Shown: positions 43,588 to 51,959, numbered from the stretch's first letter. The stretch is 64,000 nucleotides of DNA from Bradyrhizobium sp. CCGE-LA001 (GCF_000296215.2 NZ_CP013949.1:3713501-3777500), one strand, 5' to 3'. Translations and numbers: made by a program. The notes: generated by a model from the letters alone, not told the origin.

Positions 43588-44598
43588 TCACGCCGGCGTC
43601 GCCGCCACATACCCCGTCAGCCCAAAACCTTCGCGGGCGGCCGTCATCATCGGCACCAGCGCGTTCGGATGGATGAACTCGTCGCGGAAGCAGGGATAGG
43701 TTCTGGGATCGAAGATCTTCTTCAGCCAGTCGACGACGATCTTGTGCCGTTCGGAGCTGCGGAACTCCTTGTGATAGGTGAGCCAGAGATCGGCATGGTG
43801 GCTGACGCCGAGATCGACGGCAACGAGCGGTGCGCCGAGCGCGATCGACACCGTCGGCAGGAAGCCGATGCCGGCGCCGCGCTCCACGGCATAGAGCACG
43901 CCGACCGAAGAGTTGGTCTTGATCCCGACGATGCCCTCCAGCGATTGCAGCCCGAGCACGCGGGCATAGGCGCCGTCGTCGACCTGCGGCGCGCTCTGCT
44001 TGATGATGCGATGGTTCTTCAGTTCGGCCAGCGTCGCCGGCACGCCGTAGAGGTTCTCGTATTCCTTGGAGACGAACGGATAGATGTGGAGACGGCCGAG
44101 CTTCGCGACGATCAGATCCGGATTGGTCGGCGGCTCGAGCTGTATAGCGATGTCGGATTCCAGCCGCGCGACGTCGGCCTGTTCCATCGCGCAGCGCAGG
44201 TCGACGGTGATCTTGCGATAGGTCTTCTGGAAATCGATCAGGCGCGGCAGGATCCAGAAATTGCCGGGCCCCTCTGTCACCGCGACGCGCACGGTGCCGG
44301 CGGCGTCGCTCGACGAGCGCGAGGCGCGGCGGAAGACGTTGAAGGCATGACGCTCCATATGCGCGACGTCAGCGATCATGGCGGTGCCTTCGTCGCTGAG
44401 CGTGAGTCCGCTCTGGTCGCGCAGGAACAGCTTGCAGCCGATGTTCTCTTCGAGCCGGTCGATCCTGCGCATCAGGGTGGTGGAGGTGAGCCCGAGCTCT
44501 TCGGCCGCATTGCGAAAACTTTTATATTTTGCGCACGCTAAAAACAGCTTCAAATCGTCCCAGGACGCACCCAGGGCTTCTTCACGGTGCTGCATCAT
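43588..44598 (-). CDS. LysR-family transcriptional regulator
   Basis: About 336 residues from ATG 44598 (alternatives 44628 and 44643). The N-terminal winged helix is SWDDLKLFLACAKYKSFRNA, AAEELGLTSTTLMRRIDRLE (recognition helix, about 30-45) and KLFLRDQSGLTLSDEG. The rest is a LysR effector domain (VRVAVTEGPGNFWILPRLID, GIGFLPTVSIALG). It faces the GNAT-like operon starting at 44706, making those genes its likely targets. The tail beyond the core domain is longer than usual. The co-inducer is unknown. Confidence 0.88.
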   Translation of the reverse strand: MMQHREEALGASWDDLKLFLACAKYKSFRNAAEELGLTSTTLMRRIDRLEENIGCKLFLRDQSGLTLSDEGTAMIADVAHMERHAFNVFRRASRSSSDAAGTVRVAVTEGPGNFWILPRLIDFQKTYRKITVDLRCAMEQADVARLESDIAIQLEPPTNPDLIVAKLGRLHIYPFVSKEYENLYGVPATLAELKNHRIIKQSAPQVDDGAYARVLGLQSLEGIVGIKTNSSVGVLYAVERGAGIGFLPTVSIALGAPLVAVDLGVSHHADLWLTYHKEFRSSERHKIVVDWLKKIFDPRTYPCFRDEFIHPNALVPMMTAAREGFGLTGYVAATPA

Positions 44599-44705
44599 CG
44601 CAGCACCCCGGTGCAATAACTGCTGCATACTCCTGATCCCCAACCGCTAAGGTCGTCCTCGTAGCGGGGTACGAAAGCCGCAAACGATAGAGGGACGATA
44701 CCGGT

Positions 44706-45317
44706 ATGGAAAGGGGCTCGTTTGCCGCAAGGCATGATTTCGACGCGCTGCCGCTGAGCGCGGACGTCGATGTCCGTTGCGCGCATTTTTCCGAAATCGC
44801 CGCGCTTTCGGAGATGGCGCATCGCCTGGTGCCGGGGGTGCAGATCGGCTCGGCGGAGCTTGCAAGATATTTCACGTTCGATCCCGAGAGCATCCTGACC
44901 TTCAGCCGGAACGGCCAACTGCTCGGTGGCATGGCCTTCTTGTTCCTCAACGAGCGCGGGCACGATGCGCTGCTGCTCGATGAGATCTGTCTTACAGCGC
45001 CCGAAACGCACTATCTCGCCTCGGCGAAGGACGACGTTGCGGCCATCTACATCTGGGCGATCGCGACGACGGGGCGCGGCATCGCCGGCCTCGGCAAGGC
45101 GGCGGCTCATCTGCGACAGCTAAGGTTTCGCGGCGCCGATTGCTATGCGCAGCCGTCAACCGTGGCCGGACGCGACATCATGAGGGCGACGGGCTTTGCC
45201 CCGGTCCCGAGCTTCCAGCCCGACCTATGGTGCTACGAGCGCCCCTGGCACCGCCAGCCGATGCACATGCCGGGTGCGATCATCCAAGCAAGGAGCTTTG
45301 CAGATGCACGGTACTAG
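44706..45317 (+). CDS. GNAT-like acetyltransferase-fold protein, unknown substrate
   Basis: A 203-residue protein whose N-terminal half contains VRCAHFSEIAALSEMAHRLV and LTFSRNGQLLGGMAFLFLNE (about 65-84). Helix and strand order then fit a GNAT fold, including TTGRGIAGLGKAAAHLRQLR (about 121-140) as a possible acetyl-CoA loop (R/Q-x-x-G-x-G/A-like) and AGRDIMRATGFAPV near the end. It overlaps the next gene by 14 bp. No function is known to me. Together with its neighbours it may form a small-molecule modification cassette. Confidence 0.7.
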   Translation: MERGSFAARHDFDALPLSADVDVRCAHFSEIAALSEMAHRLVPGVQIGSAELARYFTFDPESILTFSRNGQLLGGMAFLFLNERGHDALLLDEICLTAPETHYLASAKDDVAAIYIWAIATTGRGIAGLGKAAAHLRQLRFRGADCYAQPSTVAGRDIMRATGFAPVPSFQPDLWCYERPWHRQPMHMPGAIIQARSFADARY

Positions 45318-45924
45318 AATTCCTCTCGCCAAGCCCGACTCCCGCGCCATCTCGATCCGCCTTGCGCGCGACCCCAGCGATCTCATGCTCGTCACCGCCA
45401 TCCGTTCTGCGGTCTATCTCGCCGAGCAGGATTGTCCGTTCGAGGAGGAGTTCGACGGCAACGACATGGTCGCCGCGCATTTCATTGGCTTCGTCGGCAG
45501 CGAGCCCGCGGGCTGCCTGCGGGTCCGTTTCTTCGGCGATTTTGCCAAGGTGGAGCGCCTTGCAGTGCGTCACCAGCACCGCCGCTCGCGCGTCTCGTTC
45601 AAGCTGGTGCAGGCGAGCGTCGACTACGTCAAGCGCAAAGGCTTTCGCAAGATCTACGGCCAGGCGCAGGACCGGCTGGTCGATTTCTGGGCCCATTTCG
45701 GCGCCAAGCCGCTCGGCCACAACCGCAAGATCACTTTTTCCGACTTCTCCTATACGGAGATGCTGCTGGAGATCGAGCCGGGACCGGACGCCATCACGCT
45801 GGACAGCGATCCCTATGTGATCATCCGGCCCGAAGGCGATTGGGATCGGCCGGGCGTGCTCGACGCCTCCGCGGGACGGGCGGTGACCTCGCCGCTGCGG
45901 GACCTCGCGCTCGCCGACCGCTGA
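45304..45924 (+). CDS. GNAT-family N-acetyltransferase
   Basis: A 206-residue protein with the GNAT core: RLARDPSDLMLVTAIRSAVY, the beta-strand HFIGFVGSEPAGCLRVRFFG, KVERLAVRHQHRRSRVSFKL (about 83-102, strand 4 and the acetyl-CoA pyrophosphate loop), and HFGAKPLGHNRKITFSDF. The C-terminal part adds a short D/P-rich tail. It resembles the autoinducer-synthase/acyltransferase-like branch in overall order, but no AHL-synthase hallmark is present. The ribosome site AAGGAG precedes ATG 45304 by 9 bp. It is translationally overlapped with the upstream GNAT-like gene. Substrate unknown. Confidence 0.8.
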   Translation: MHGTRIPLAKPDSRAISIRLARDPSDLMLVTAIRSAVYLAEQDCPFEEEFDGNDMVAAHFIGFVGSEPAGCLRVRFFGDFAKVERLAVRHQHRRSRVSFKLVQASVDYVKRKGFRKIYGQAQDRLVDFWAHFGAKPLGHNRKITFSDFSYTEMLLEIEPGPDAITLDSDPYVIIRPEGDWDRPGVLDASAGRAVTSPLRDLALADR

Positions 45925-45949
45925 AACAGGTGCAGCCAAGCGCAGGACA

Positions 45950-46513
45950 ATGCCGGTTTCCATCCACGACGATCCGCCGATCCTGGTCTGCGCGGATCTC
46001 CAGATCGAATATCTCACCCCCGGGCGTCGCCACGTCATTCTCGACGGCGAAGCCGCCACCGCGCGCTGCCTGGAATTGCTGACGCTGTGGCGCAGCAATC
46101 TCTGGCCGGTAATGCATCTGAAGCGCATCGCGCAGGCGGCCTGGTTCAATCCGGCATCCAGGCTGACCGATTGGATCGCAGAGGCAAAGCCGCGTCCTGG
46201 CGAAATGACGTTCGAGCATCCGCTGCCGTCGGCCTACAGCTCGTCGCGGTTTGTGGACTACATGTCCAATATCCGCAATGTGCGCTGCGTTCTGGCCGGT
46301 TTTTCCCTCGACGAGACGATCCTGGCCACCGCCGTGGACGGGTTTCACCGCAGCCATCGCTACGAGGTGGTCACCGACGCCGTGGCTTGCCGTCAGCCGG
46401 GCAGTGGCGATGCCGCCGCCTACAAGCGTGCAGTAGTGAATGTCGTCGGGAATTTTGCTACGATCCAATCCAGCGCCGAACTGATCAGAACCAGCGGCGC
46501 CGTTGCGGTGTAG
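45950..46513 (+). CDS. Isochorismatase-like (cysteine hydrolase fold) protein without the usual nucleophilic Cys
   Basis: A 187-residue protein with the isochorismatase fold: the first strand VCADLQIEYLTP (catalytic Asp16 position), HLKRIA (Lys position, about 56-61), and the strand-helix VLAGFSLDETILATAVDGF (about 114-132). In cysteine hydrolases of this family that last segment reads G-x-x-x-D-x-C; here the cysteine position is occupied by Thr. The Asp and Lys remain, as in true isochorismatases that lack the cysteine. Substrate unknown. It lies 25 bp after the GNAT gene in the same direction. Confidence 0.82.
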   Translation: MPVSIHDDPPILVCADLQIEYLTPGRRHVILDGEAATARCLELLTLWRSNLWPVMHLKRIAQAAWFNPASRLTDWIAEAKPRPGEMTFEHPLPSAYSSSRFVDYMSNIRNVRCVLAGFSLDETILATAVDGFHRSHRYEVVTDAVACRQPGSGDAAAYKRAVVNVVGNFATIQSSAELIRTSGAVAV

Positions 46514-46547
46514 GCGGCCGCGATCGGCGGATGGGGTTGCGACATTG

Positions 46548-46712
46548 TCACGGGGAGAACAGCTCAAGGAGCTGGCAAGCGATCTGTCGCGTGCCGTCGA
46601 AGCGGCGCGCCGGGTCGGCTTGCCCACAACGGTCTATCTGCTCTCGATGGCGCTGGTCGAGGTGAGGGAGGCCGTCGCCGACGACGATGGGCATCACGAT
46701 GATGCGGCCTGA
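46548..46712 (+). CDS. Small hypothetical protein (54 residues)
   Basis: Reads MSRGEQLKELASDLSRAVEA from a TTG start and ends EVREAVADDDGHHDDAA. It is one long amphipathic helix with an acidic His/Asp tail. A second short helix (LPTTVYLLSMALVEVREAV) is more hydrophobic. It follows the isochorismatase-like gene by 34 bp, so it is likely the last gene of that operon. No family recognised. Confidence 0.5.
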   Translation, partial: SRGEQLKELASDLSRAVEAARRVGLPTTVYLLSMALVEVREAVADDDGHHDDAA

Positions 46713-46806
46713 GAGCCGTTGGAATCCCGACATGCGGCTTTGTGCAACGCTGCTGAGCGCTTGCTGCCGGCGAATTGGCGTTGCAAGCTTCGTTTCACCG
46801 CAATAG

Positions 46807-46847
46807 CCAAGTAGCTTGGTCTTCCAAGTCACTTGACCATCAAGTGA
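46807..46847. promoter_or_regulatory. Array of overlapping CAAG/CTTG palindromes before the aminotransferase
   Basis: Perfect inverted repeats overlap each other. CCAAG-TAG-CTTGG spans 46807-46819, CAAGT-C-ACTTG spans 46825-46835 and TCACTTGA-CCA-TCAAGTGA spans 46829-46847. CTTGG-TCTT-CCAAG (46815-46828) joins the first two. Half-sites CAAG recur at 46808, 46825 and 46841 (16-17 bp apart). The array ends 46 bp before the aminotransferase ATG and is a strong candidate for a cooperative regulator site. Confidence 0.7.
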
Positions 46848-46893
46848 TGACGCCGGCCATGCCGGTGACGTCACGACCGTAAGGATTCCTGCA

Positions 46894-48276
46894 ATGTCCA
46901 TGCTGCCCAATTCGCAAGAGGCCCGGGATGTGGCTTACCAGCTCCATCCCTACACCAACGCACGCACCCATCAGCAGGCCGGCCCGCTCGTGATCGAGCG
47001 CGGCGAGGGGCCGTACGTGTTCGATGCGTCGGGCAAACGCTATTTCGAGGCGATGGCAGGCCTATGGAGCGTCGGGCTCGGCTTCAACGAGAAGCGTCTC
47101 GTCGAGGCCGCGCACAAGCAGATGCAGGCACTGCCGTTCTATCACACGTTCTCGGCCAAATCGCATGGGCCCTCGATCGACCTCGCCGAGAAGCTGGTCG
47201 CGCTCGCGCCTGTGCCGATGAGCAAGGTATTCTTCACCAATTCCGGCTCCGAAGCGAACGACACGGTCCTGAAGCTGATCGCCTATCGTTCGAATGCGCT
47301 CGGCCAGCCGCAGCGCAAGAAGGTCATCAGCCGGATGCGTGCCTATCACGGCGTGACCATTGCCTCGGCCAGCCTCACCGGCCTGCCGAACAATCACCGC
47401 TCGTTCGACCTGCCGCTGCCGAACATTCTGCACACCGGCTCGCCGCATTTCTACAAGGACGGCGCGCCCGGTGAGAGCGAGGAGGCGTTTGCGACGCGCC
47501 GGGCTGAGGAACTCGACGCGCTGATCCAGAAGGAGGGACCGGATACGATCGCGGCCTTCTTCGGCGAGCCCGTGATGGGGGCGGGCGGCGTCATCGTGCC
47601 GCCGGCGACCTATTGGGACAAGATCCAGCAGGTCTTGAAGAAGTACGACATCCTGCTGGTCGCCGACGAGGTGATCTGCGGGTTCGGCCGCACCGGCAAG
47701 ATGTTCGGTTGCGAGACCTATGGCATCAAGCCCGACGCGATCGTGGTCTCCAAGCAGATCACCTCGAGCTATTTCCCGCTGTCGGCGATCATCCTGAACG
47801 ATCGCATGTTCGAGCCGATCGCGGACGAGAGCAACAAGATCGGCGTGCTCGGCCACGGCTTCACCGCGGGCGGCCATCCCGTCGGCTCGGCCATTGCGCT
47901 GGAGAACCTGAAGATCATCGAGGAACGGGGCCTTGTCGCGCATGCCGCTGAGCTTGGCGGGTACATGCAGGCCAAGCTCCGCGAGCTCACCAGCCATCCG
48001 CTGGTCGGCGAGGTCCGCGGCGTCGGCATGATCGCAGCGATCGAGCTCGTGCTCGACAAGGGCCGCAAGACGGCAGCCGCAACGCCCGGCGCGGTCGGCG
48101 GCATTGCCAGCCGCATGCTCCAGGAACGCGGCGTGATCTCCCGCAACATGCTCGATGCTATCGCCATTTGCCCGCCGCTGATTTCAACCAAGGCCCAGAT
48201 CGACGAGTTGGTCGCCGCGATCTTGGGCGTGCTGAACGACATGAAGGGCGAGGTGGCGAAGCTCACGCCGGCGTAG
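46894..48276 (+). CDS. Class III pyridoxal-phosphate aminotransferase (omega-transaminase type)
   Basis: A 460-residue PLP enzyme. Landmarks are GKRYFEAMAGLWSVGLGF (about 48-65), the cofactor loop TNSGSEANDT (about 115-124), the PLP-pyridine Asp in LLVADEVICGFGRTGK (D258) and the Schiff-base lysine in IVVSKQITSS (K287). Its closest known types are putrescine/omega-amino acid:pyruvate transaminases of the SpuC/AptA group. The amine donor is not predictable. A palindromic operator array precedes it. It follows the LysR/GNAT/isochorismatase genes by 181 bp and may share their pathway. Confidence 0.93.
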   Translation: MSMLPNSQEARDVAYQLHPYTNARTHQQAGPLVIERGEGPYVFDASGKRYFEAMAGLWSVGLGFNEKRLVEAAHKQMQALPFYHTFSAKSHGPSIDLAEKLVALAPVPMSKVFFTNSGSEANDTVLKLIAYRSNALGQPQRKKVISRMRAYHGVTIASASLTGLPNNHRSFDLPLPNILHTGSPHFYKDGAPGESEEAFATRRAEELDALIQKEGPDTIAAFFGEPVMGAGGVIVPPATYWDKIQQVLKKYDILLVADEVICGFGRTGKMFGCETYGIKPDAIVVSKQITSSYFPLSAIILNDRMFEPIADESNKIGVLGHGFTAGGHPVGSAIALENLKIIEERGLVAHAAELGGYMQAKLRELTSHPLVGEVRGVGMIAAIELVLDKGRKTAAATPGAVGGIASRMLQERGVISRNMLDAIAICPPLISTKAQIDELVAAILGVLNDMKGEVAKLTPA

Positions 48277-48298
48277 GCCGCGCTGCTGCGTCGAAATT

Positions 48299-48419
48299 TC
48301 GTCATTGCGAGCCAACGGGTCCGCGCGCGGCCCGATGACAGGCTCCGCGAAGCAATCCAGAATTCCTCCTCGGAAATGGTCTGGATTGCTTCGTCGCAAG
48401 AGCTCCTCGCAACGACGAT
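48299..48419. repeat. Palindromic intergenic repeat of Bradyrhizobium type
   Basis: Between the aminotransferase and rnd, outer arms TCGTCATTGCGAG (48299-48311) and CTCGCAACGACGA (near 48406-48418) pair imperfectly. Inner arms GAAGCAATCCAGA (48349-48361) and TCTGGATTGCTTC (48380-48392) are a perfect 13-bp inverted repeat. This TCATTGCGAG/GAAGCAATCCAG element is a familiar dispersed repeat in Bradyrhizobium and related genomes. Confidence 0.75.
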
Positions 48420-48439
48420 GGAGGGAGCGGAGCGGTCCG

Positions 48440-49588
48440 CTAGGCCCGCTGCACCCCGATCACGCGGCCTTTCTCGATCGCGAGCGCCAGCTCGCCGCGC
48501 TTCAGTTTCAGCGCGGCATCGCCGAACAGCTCGCGGCGCCAGCCGCGCAGCGCCGGCACGTCGGCCTCGTCGTCGGCTGCGATCTCTTCGAGGTCGTCGA
48601 CGGTGGCGATCACCTTGCTCGCAACGGCATGGCGCTCCGCGGTCATGCGCAGCAGCACCTTCAACAGCTCGACGATCGCCGCGCCATTGTTGTTGTTGCG
48701 CGGCTTCTCCAGCTTCGGCAGCGTGGAGAAATCTCGCGCTAGCCCGCGCGCGACCGCGGCGACGATGTCCGCGCCCCATTTGGATTTCTCAAATCCCTTC
48801 GGCACGGAGCGCAAGTTCGCGAGCTTCTCCAGCGTGTTCGGCGCATGGGTCGCGATATCAGTGATCGCCTCGTCCCGTAGCACCCGGCCGCGCGGCACGT
48901 CACGGCTCTGCGCCTCCTGCTCGCGCCAGGCCGCGACCTCCATCAGCACCGCGAGGTCCTTGGGCTTGCGCACCCGCGTCTTCAGCCGCTCCCAGGCGCG
49001 CTCGGGGTGGAAATCGTAGGTCCTGGGGGAGGTCAGGACCTCCATCTCGATGGAGACCCATTCGCTGCGACGGCGTTTCTTGAGGTCGGCGTCGAGCGCT
49101 GCAAATACGTCGCGCAAATGGGTGACGTCGGACACCGCGTAATGCATCTGCTCCTTGGTCAGCGGCCGGCGCGACCAGTCGGTGAAGCGATGGGTCTTGT
49201 CCGGCCGGTGTCCGGTGACCTTCTCCACCAGCTGGTCGTAGGCGATGCTATCGCCATAACCGAGCACCATCGCGGCGACCTGGGTGTCGAACACCGGATG
49301 CGGGATGATATTGGCCTGGTGCCAGATGATCTCGATGTCCTGGCGGGCGGCGTGGAAGACCTTCAGCACCCCCTCGTTGCCCATCAGCTCAAAGAACGGC
49401 TTGAGGTCGATGCCCTCGGCCAGGGTGTCGATGACCACGGCTTCCTCGGGGCTGGCCATCTGCACCACGCATAGCAGCGGGTAATAGGTGGTTTCGCGGA
49501 GAAACTCGGTATCGACGGTGATGACGGGATGCTTGGCCAGCCGGCTGCAGGCAGCCGCGAGGTCAGCAGTGGTGGTAATCAAATCCAT
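48440..49588 (-). CDS. rnd: Ribonuclease D
   Basis: A 3'-5' exoribonuclease that matures tRNA ends. The 382 residues show the DEDDy exonuclease: VDTEFLRETTYYPLL (D26, E28), FHAARQDIEII and YAVSDVTHL (tyrosine form). An HRDC domain (about 208-290, WREQEAQSRDVPRGRVLRDE) and a second helical region follow. Length and domains are normal. ATG 49588 has no competing start. The repeat element separates it from the aminotransferase. Confidence 0.96.
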   Translation of the reverse strand: MDLITTTADLAAACSRLAKHPVITVDTEFLRETTYYPLLCVVQMASPEEAVVIDTLAEGIDLKPFFELMGNEGVLKVFHAARQDIEIIWHQANIIPHPVFDTQVAAMVLGYGDSIAYDQLVEKVTGHRPDKTHRFTDWSRRPLTKEQMHYAVSDVTHLRDVFAALDADLKKRRRSEWVSIEMEVLTSPRTYDFHPERAWERLKTRVRKPKDLAVLMEVAAWREQEAQSRDVPRGRVLRDEAITDIATHAPNTLEKLANLRSVPKGFEKSKWGADIVAAVARGLARDFSTLPKLEKPRNNNNGAAIVELLKVLLRMTAERHAVASKVIATVDDLEEIAADDEADVPALRGWRRELFGDAALKLKRGELALAIEKGRVIGVQRA

Positions 49589-49704
49589 GAACGGCCCATG
49601 ACGAGACCATCAGCCGTTCTGCCGAAAGCGCAGTGATGTCAAGGGGCTCGATGCGAATTCGACCCTTGCATTTGGGCCGGAATCGGATCTTTCCGACAAA
49701 ATTC

Positions 49705-49815
49705 CTATTCGTAGCGGACCCGCTGCGAGGATTTGCGGGCGCAGGGCAGCGCCACCACCAGGACGCACATGGCGACCAGAGCCAGTCCCAGGAACTCGAT
49801 AACCAACAGATCCAC
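49705..49815 (-). CDS. Single-helix small membrane protein (36 residues)
   Basis: A GTG-started frame reads MDLLVIEFLGLALVAMCVLV-VALPCARKSSQRVRYE then TAG. It is one hydrophobic helix (about 3-23) with a Cys and a basic C-terminal tail. GGAG lies 8 bp before the GTG. The composition and length match small membrane regulators such as those found with oxidases or transporters, but no partner is indicated by the neighbours. It is much below standard gene-calling limits. Confidence 0.55.
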   Translation of the reverse strand: MDLLVIEFLGLALVAMCVLVVALPCARKSSQRVRYE

Positions 49816-49944
49816 GGCGAAATCTCCAGAAACATTGACAGATTTGTCGGGGCTGTGTTGAGGGTCTGTTAATTCCCGTGGTTACCGGCCGCGGGCCGGC
49901 CACGAATGGTGGACGAGAGGTTAATGGCTCTCGCGGGGCCTGCG

Positions 49945-50844
49945 TCACGTCATCAGCTTCGGCAGGGCTGCGGTGAGAGCGTCCACGGCGGCGCGGACTT
50001 TTGGCGGCAAGCGGGGTGAGCGGGGCCACAATGCGTGGCAGTCGTACAGGAATTCGGGCTGCTCCGCGAACAGACCGACCAGTGCGCCGGTCTTAAGGCG
50101 CTCGCGGACCAGCCAATAGGGCAGCCAGGCGAGGCCCATACCTTGCGCGGCGGCGTCCGCGATCGCCTCGAGATCGTCGAGCCTCAGCCGGCCTGACGGC
50201 ATGATCTCGCGTGGAGGCTGGCTTTCTTGCGGAAACAGCCACGGCCGGACACGGCCCGAGCGGCGATAGATGATTGCCTGATGCGCGGCGAGATCGTCGA
50301 TCGACTTTGGCTTGCCGTTGGCGCGCAGATACGAGCGCGCGCCGCACACCACCATGCGCTGGCTCGCGATGCGCCTTGTGATCAGGCCGGACTGGTCATC
50401 GAGATCGCCGGTCCGGATCGCAAGATCATAGCCGGCCTCGACGATGTCGGCGATCGGGTCGCCGAAGGAGAGGTCGAGATCGAGATGCGGATATTTGCGA
50501 GCGAGCTTCACCAGCAAGGGCGCGATGCAATGCCGTCCCAGCAGCGCAGGCATGGTCACGCGCAGCCTGCCGCGCGGCTCGGACAGCCCGTCGGCCACGA
50601 TGGCGTCGGCGGCTTCGGCCTCGTTGAGCACCGCGCGGCAGCGCTCGTAGTAGGCTTGGCCAGCCTCGGTGAGGCCCTGACGCCGCGTGGTGCGGTTAAG
50701 AAGGCGGACGCCGAGGCGCTCTTCGAGGAAGCGCACATGTTTGCCGACCATCGGCCCCGACATCTCCAGCGCGTCGGCCGCTGCCGTGAACGAGCCGAGA
50801 TCGACGGCCCTGACGAACACGGCCATGCTGGTCAAGCGGTCCAT
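49945..50844 (-). CDS. LysR-family transcriptional regulator
   Basis: A 299-residue regulator starting MDRLTSMAVFVRAVDLGSFT. The helix-turn-helix is ADALEMSGPMVGKHVRFLEE and RTTRRQGLTEAGQAYYER follows. The effector domain starts at about residue 90 (RGRLRVTMPALLGRHCIAPL). It is divergent from the quinone-oxidoreductase-like gene at 50949 with a 104-bp gap, the usual LysR target arrangement. The co-inducer is unknown. Confidence 0.93.
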   Translation of the reverse strand: MDRLTSMAVFVRAVDLGSFTAAADALEMSGPMVGKHVRFLEERLGVRLLNRTTRRQGLTEAGQAYYERCRAVLNEAEAADAIVADGLSEPRGRLRVTMPALLGRHCIAPLLVKLARKYPHLDLDLSFGDPIADIVEAGYDLAIRTGDLDDQSGLITRRIASQRMVVCGARSYLRANGKPKSIDDLAAHQAIIYRRSGRVRPWLFPQESQPPREIMPSGRLRLDDLEAIADAAAQGMGLAWLPYWLVRERLKTGALVGLFAEQPEFLYDCHALWPRSPRLPPKVRAAVDALTAALPKLMT

Positions 50845-50948
50845 GATTGAAAACTCCTGGTTTCGACTGTTGGCCTATTCAGGCGATTTATCCGCTCCAG
50901 CGGGGCCAGTATAGCTTCATTCAGTTCAACTGTTTTGGAGTGTAATCC

Positions 50949-51938
50949 ATGGCGCGCGCCGTTCGCTTTCACCGGCATGGTGGTCCCGAAGTGCTCTGCA
51001 TCGAGACCGTCGACGTATCGTCGCCGGGAAAAGGCGAGGTTCAGATCCGGGTCAAGGCGCTTGGTCTCAACCGTGCGGAAGCGCTGCTGCGCAGAGGCAC
51101 CTATATCGAGACCGCGGCATTTCCGTCCGGCCTGGGCCTCGAGGCGGCAGGCATCGTTGCGGCTGTTGGCGAAGGCGTCGCCGACTTTGTCCCGGGCGAC
51201 GCCGTCAGTATCGTGCCGCCGCTGTCGATAGTGCGATGGCCGGCCTATGCCGAGCTCGCGACGTTTCCGGCTGAGCTCGTCGTGAAGCATCCGCCCGAGC
51301 TGGGATTCGAGGCCGCGGCTGCGGTCTGGATGCAGTATCTGACGGCCTATGGCGCGCTGGTCGACATCGCTGGACTCGGGCGAGGGGATGTCGTCGCCAT
51401 CACGGCCGCGTCGAGCAGTGTCGGGCTTGCCGCCATCCAGATCGCAAACCGGATCGGCGCGGTCCCGGTCGCGTTGACGCGGACCTCGGCCAAGCGGCGC
51501 GCCTTGCGCGATGCCGGTGCCGCCCACGTGATCGCCTCGGACGAGGAGGATATCGGAGCGCGGCTGGCGAAGATCGCCGGTTCAAACGGTGTCCGCGTGG
51601 TGTTTGACGCAGTCGGAGGCCCTGCATTAGAACCGCTGACCGCGGCGATGGCGCCGGGCGGCGTCCTGATTGAATACGGGGGCCTGAGCCCCATGCCGAC
51701 GCCGTTCCCGCTGGTCAACGTGCTCGGAAAGAGCCTGACGCTGCGGGGCTACCTCGTGCACGAGGTCATCCGCGATCCCGCGCGTCTTGCGGATGCGAAG
51801 GCGTTCATTCTCGGCGGGTTGTCGGACGGTTCGTTGAAGCCGATCATCGCCAGGACGTTCCGGTTCGAAGAGATCGTCGAAGCGCATCGCTTCCTGGAGT
51901 CGAACACGCAGTTCGGCAAGATCGTCGTGACGATCTAG
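50949..51938 (+). CDS. NADPH:quinone oxidoreductase-type medium-chain dehydrogenase
   Basis: A 329-residue zinc-free MDR-family protein. It starts MARAVRFHRHGGPEVLCIE and carries GLNRAEALLRRGTY (about 40-53), AAGIVAAVGEGV, the nucleotide motif AITAASSSVGLAAIQIANRI (about 149-168), and FDAVGGPALEPLTAAMAPGG. It lacks the zinc-binding cysteines of alcohol dehydrogenases. It probably reduces a quinone or an alpha,beta-unsaturated carbonyl with NADPH. The divergent LysR gene is its likely regulator. Confidence 0.92.
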   Translation: MARAVRFHRHGGPEVLCIETVDVSSPGKGEVQIRVKALGLNRAEALLRRGTYIETAAFPSGLGLEAAGIVAAVGEGVADFVPGDAVSIVPPLSIVRWPAYAELATFPAELVVKHPPELGFEAAAAVWMQYLTAYGALVDIAGLGRGDVVAITAASSSVGLAAIQIANRIGAVPVALTRTSAKRRALRDAGAAHVIASDEEDIGARLAKIAGSNGVRVVFDAVGGPALEPLTAAMAPGGVLIEYGGLSPMPTPFPLVNVLGKSLTLRGYLVHEVIRDPARLADAKAFILGGLSDGSLKPIIARTFRFEEIVEAHRFLESNTQFGKIVVTI

Positions 51939-51959
51939 CGCGCGCATCCCCGAAACGCA

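Noticed and set aside
45304..45924. Acyl-homoserine-lactone synthase (LuxI type)
   Set aside because: Overall size and order are similar, but LuxI-family conserved residues were not found and the protein fits GNAT better; no LuxR-type gene is adjacent.
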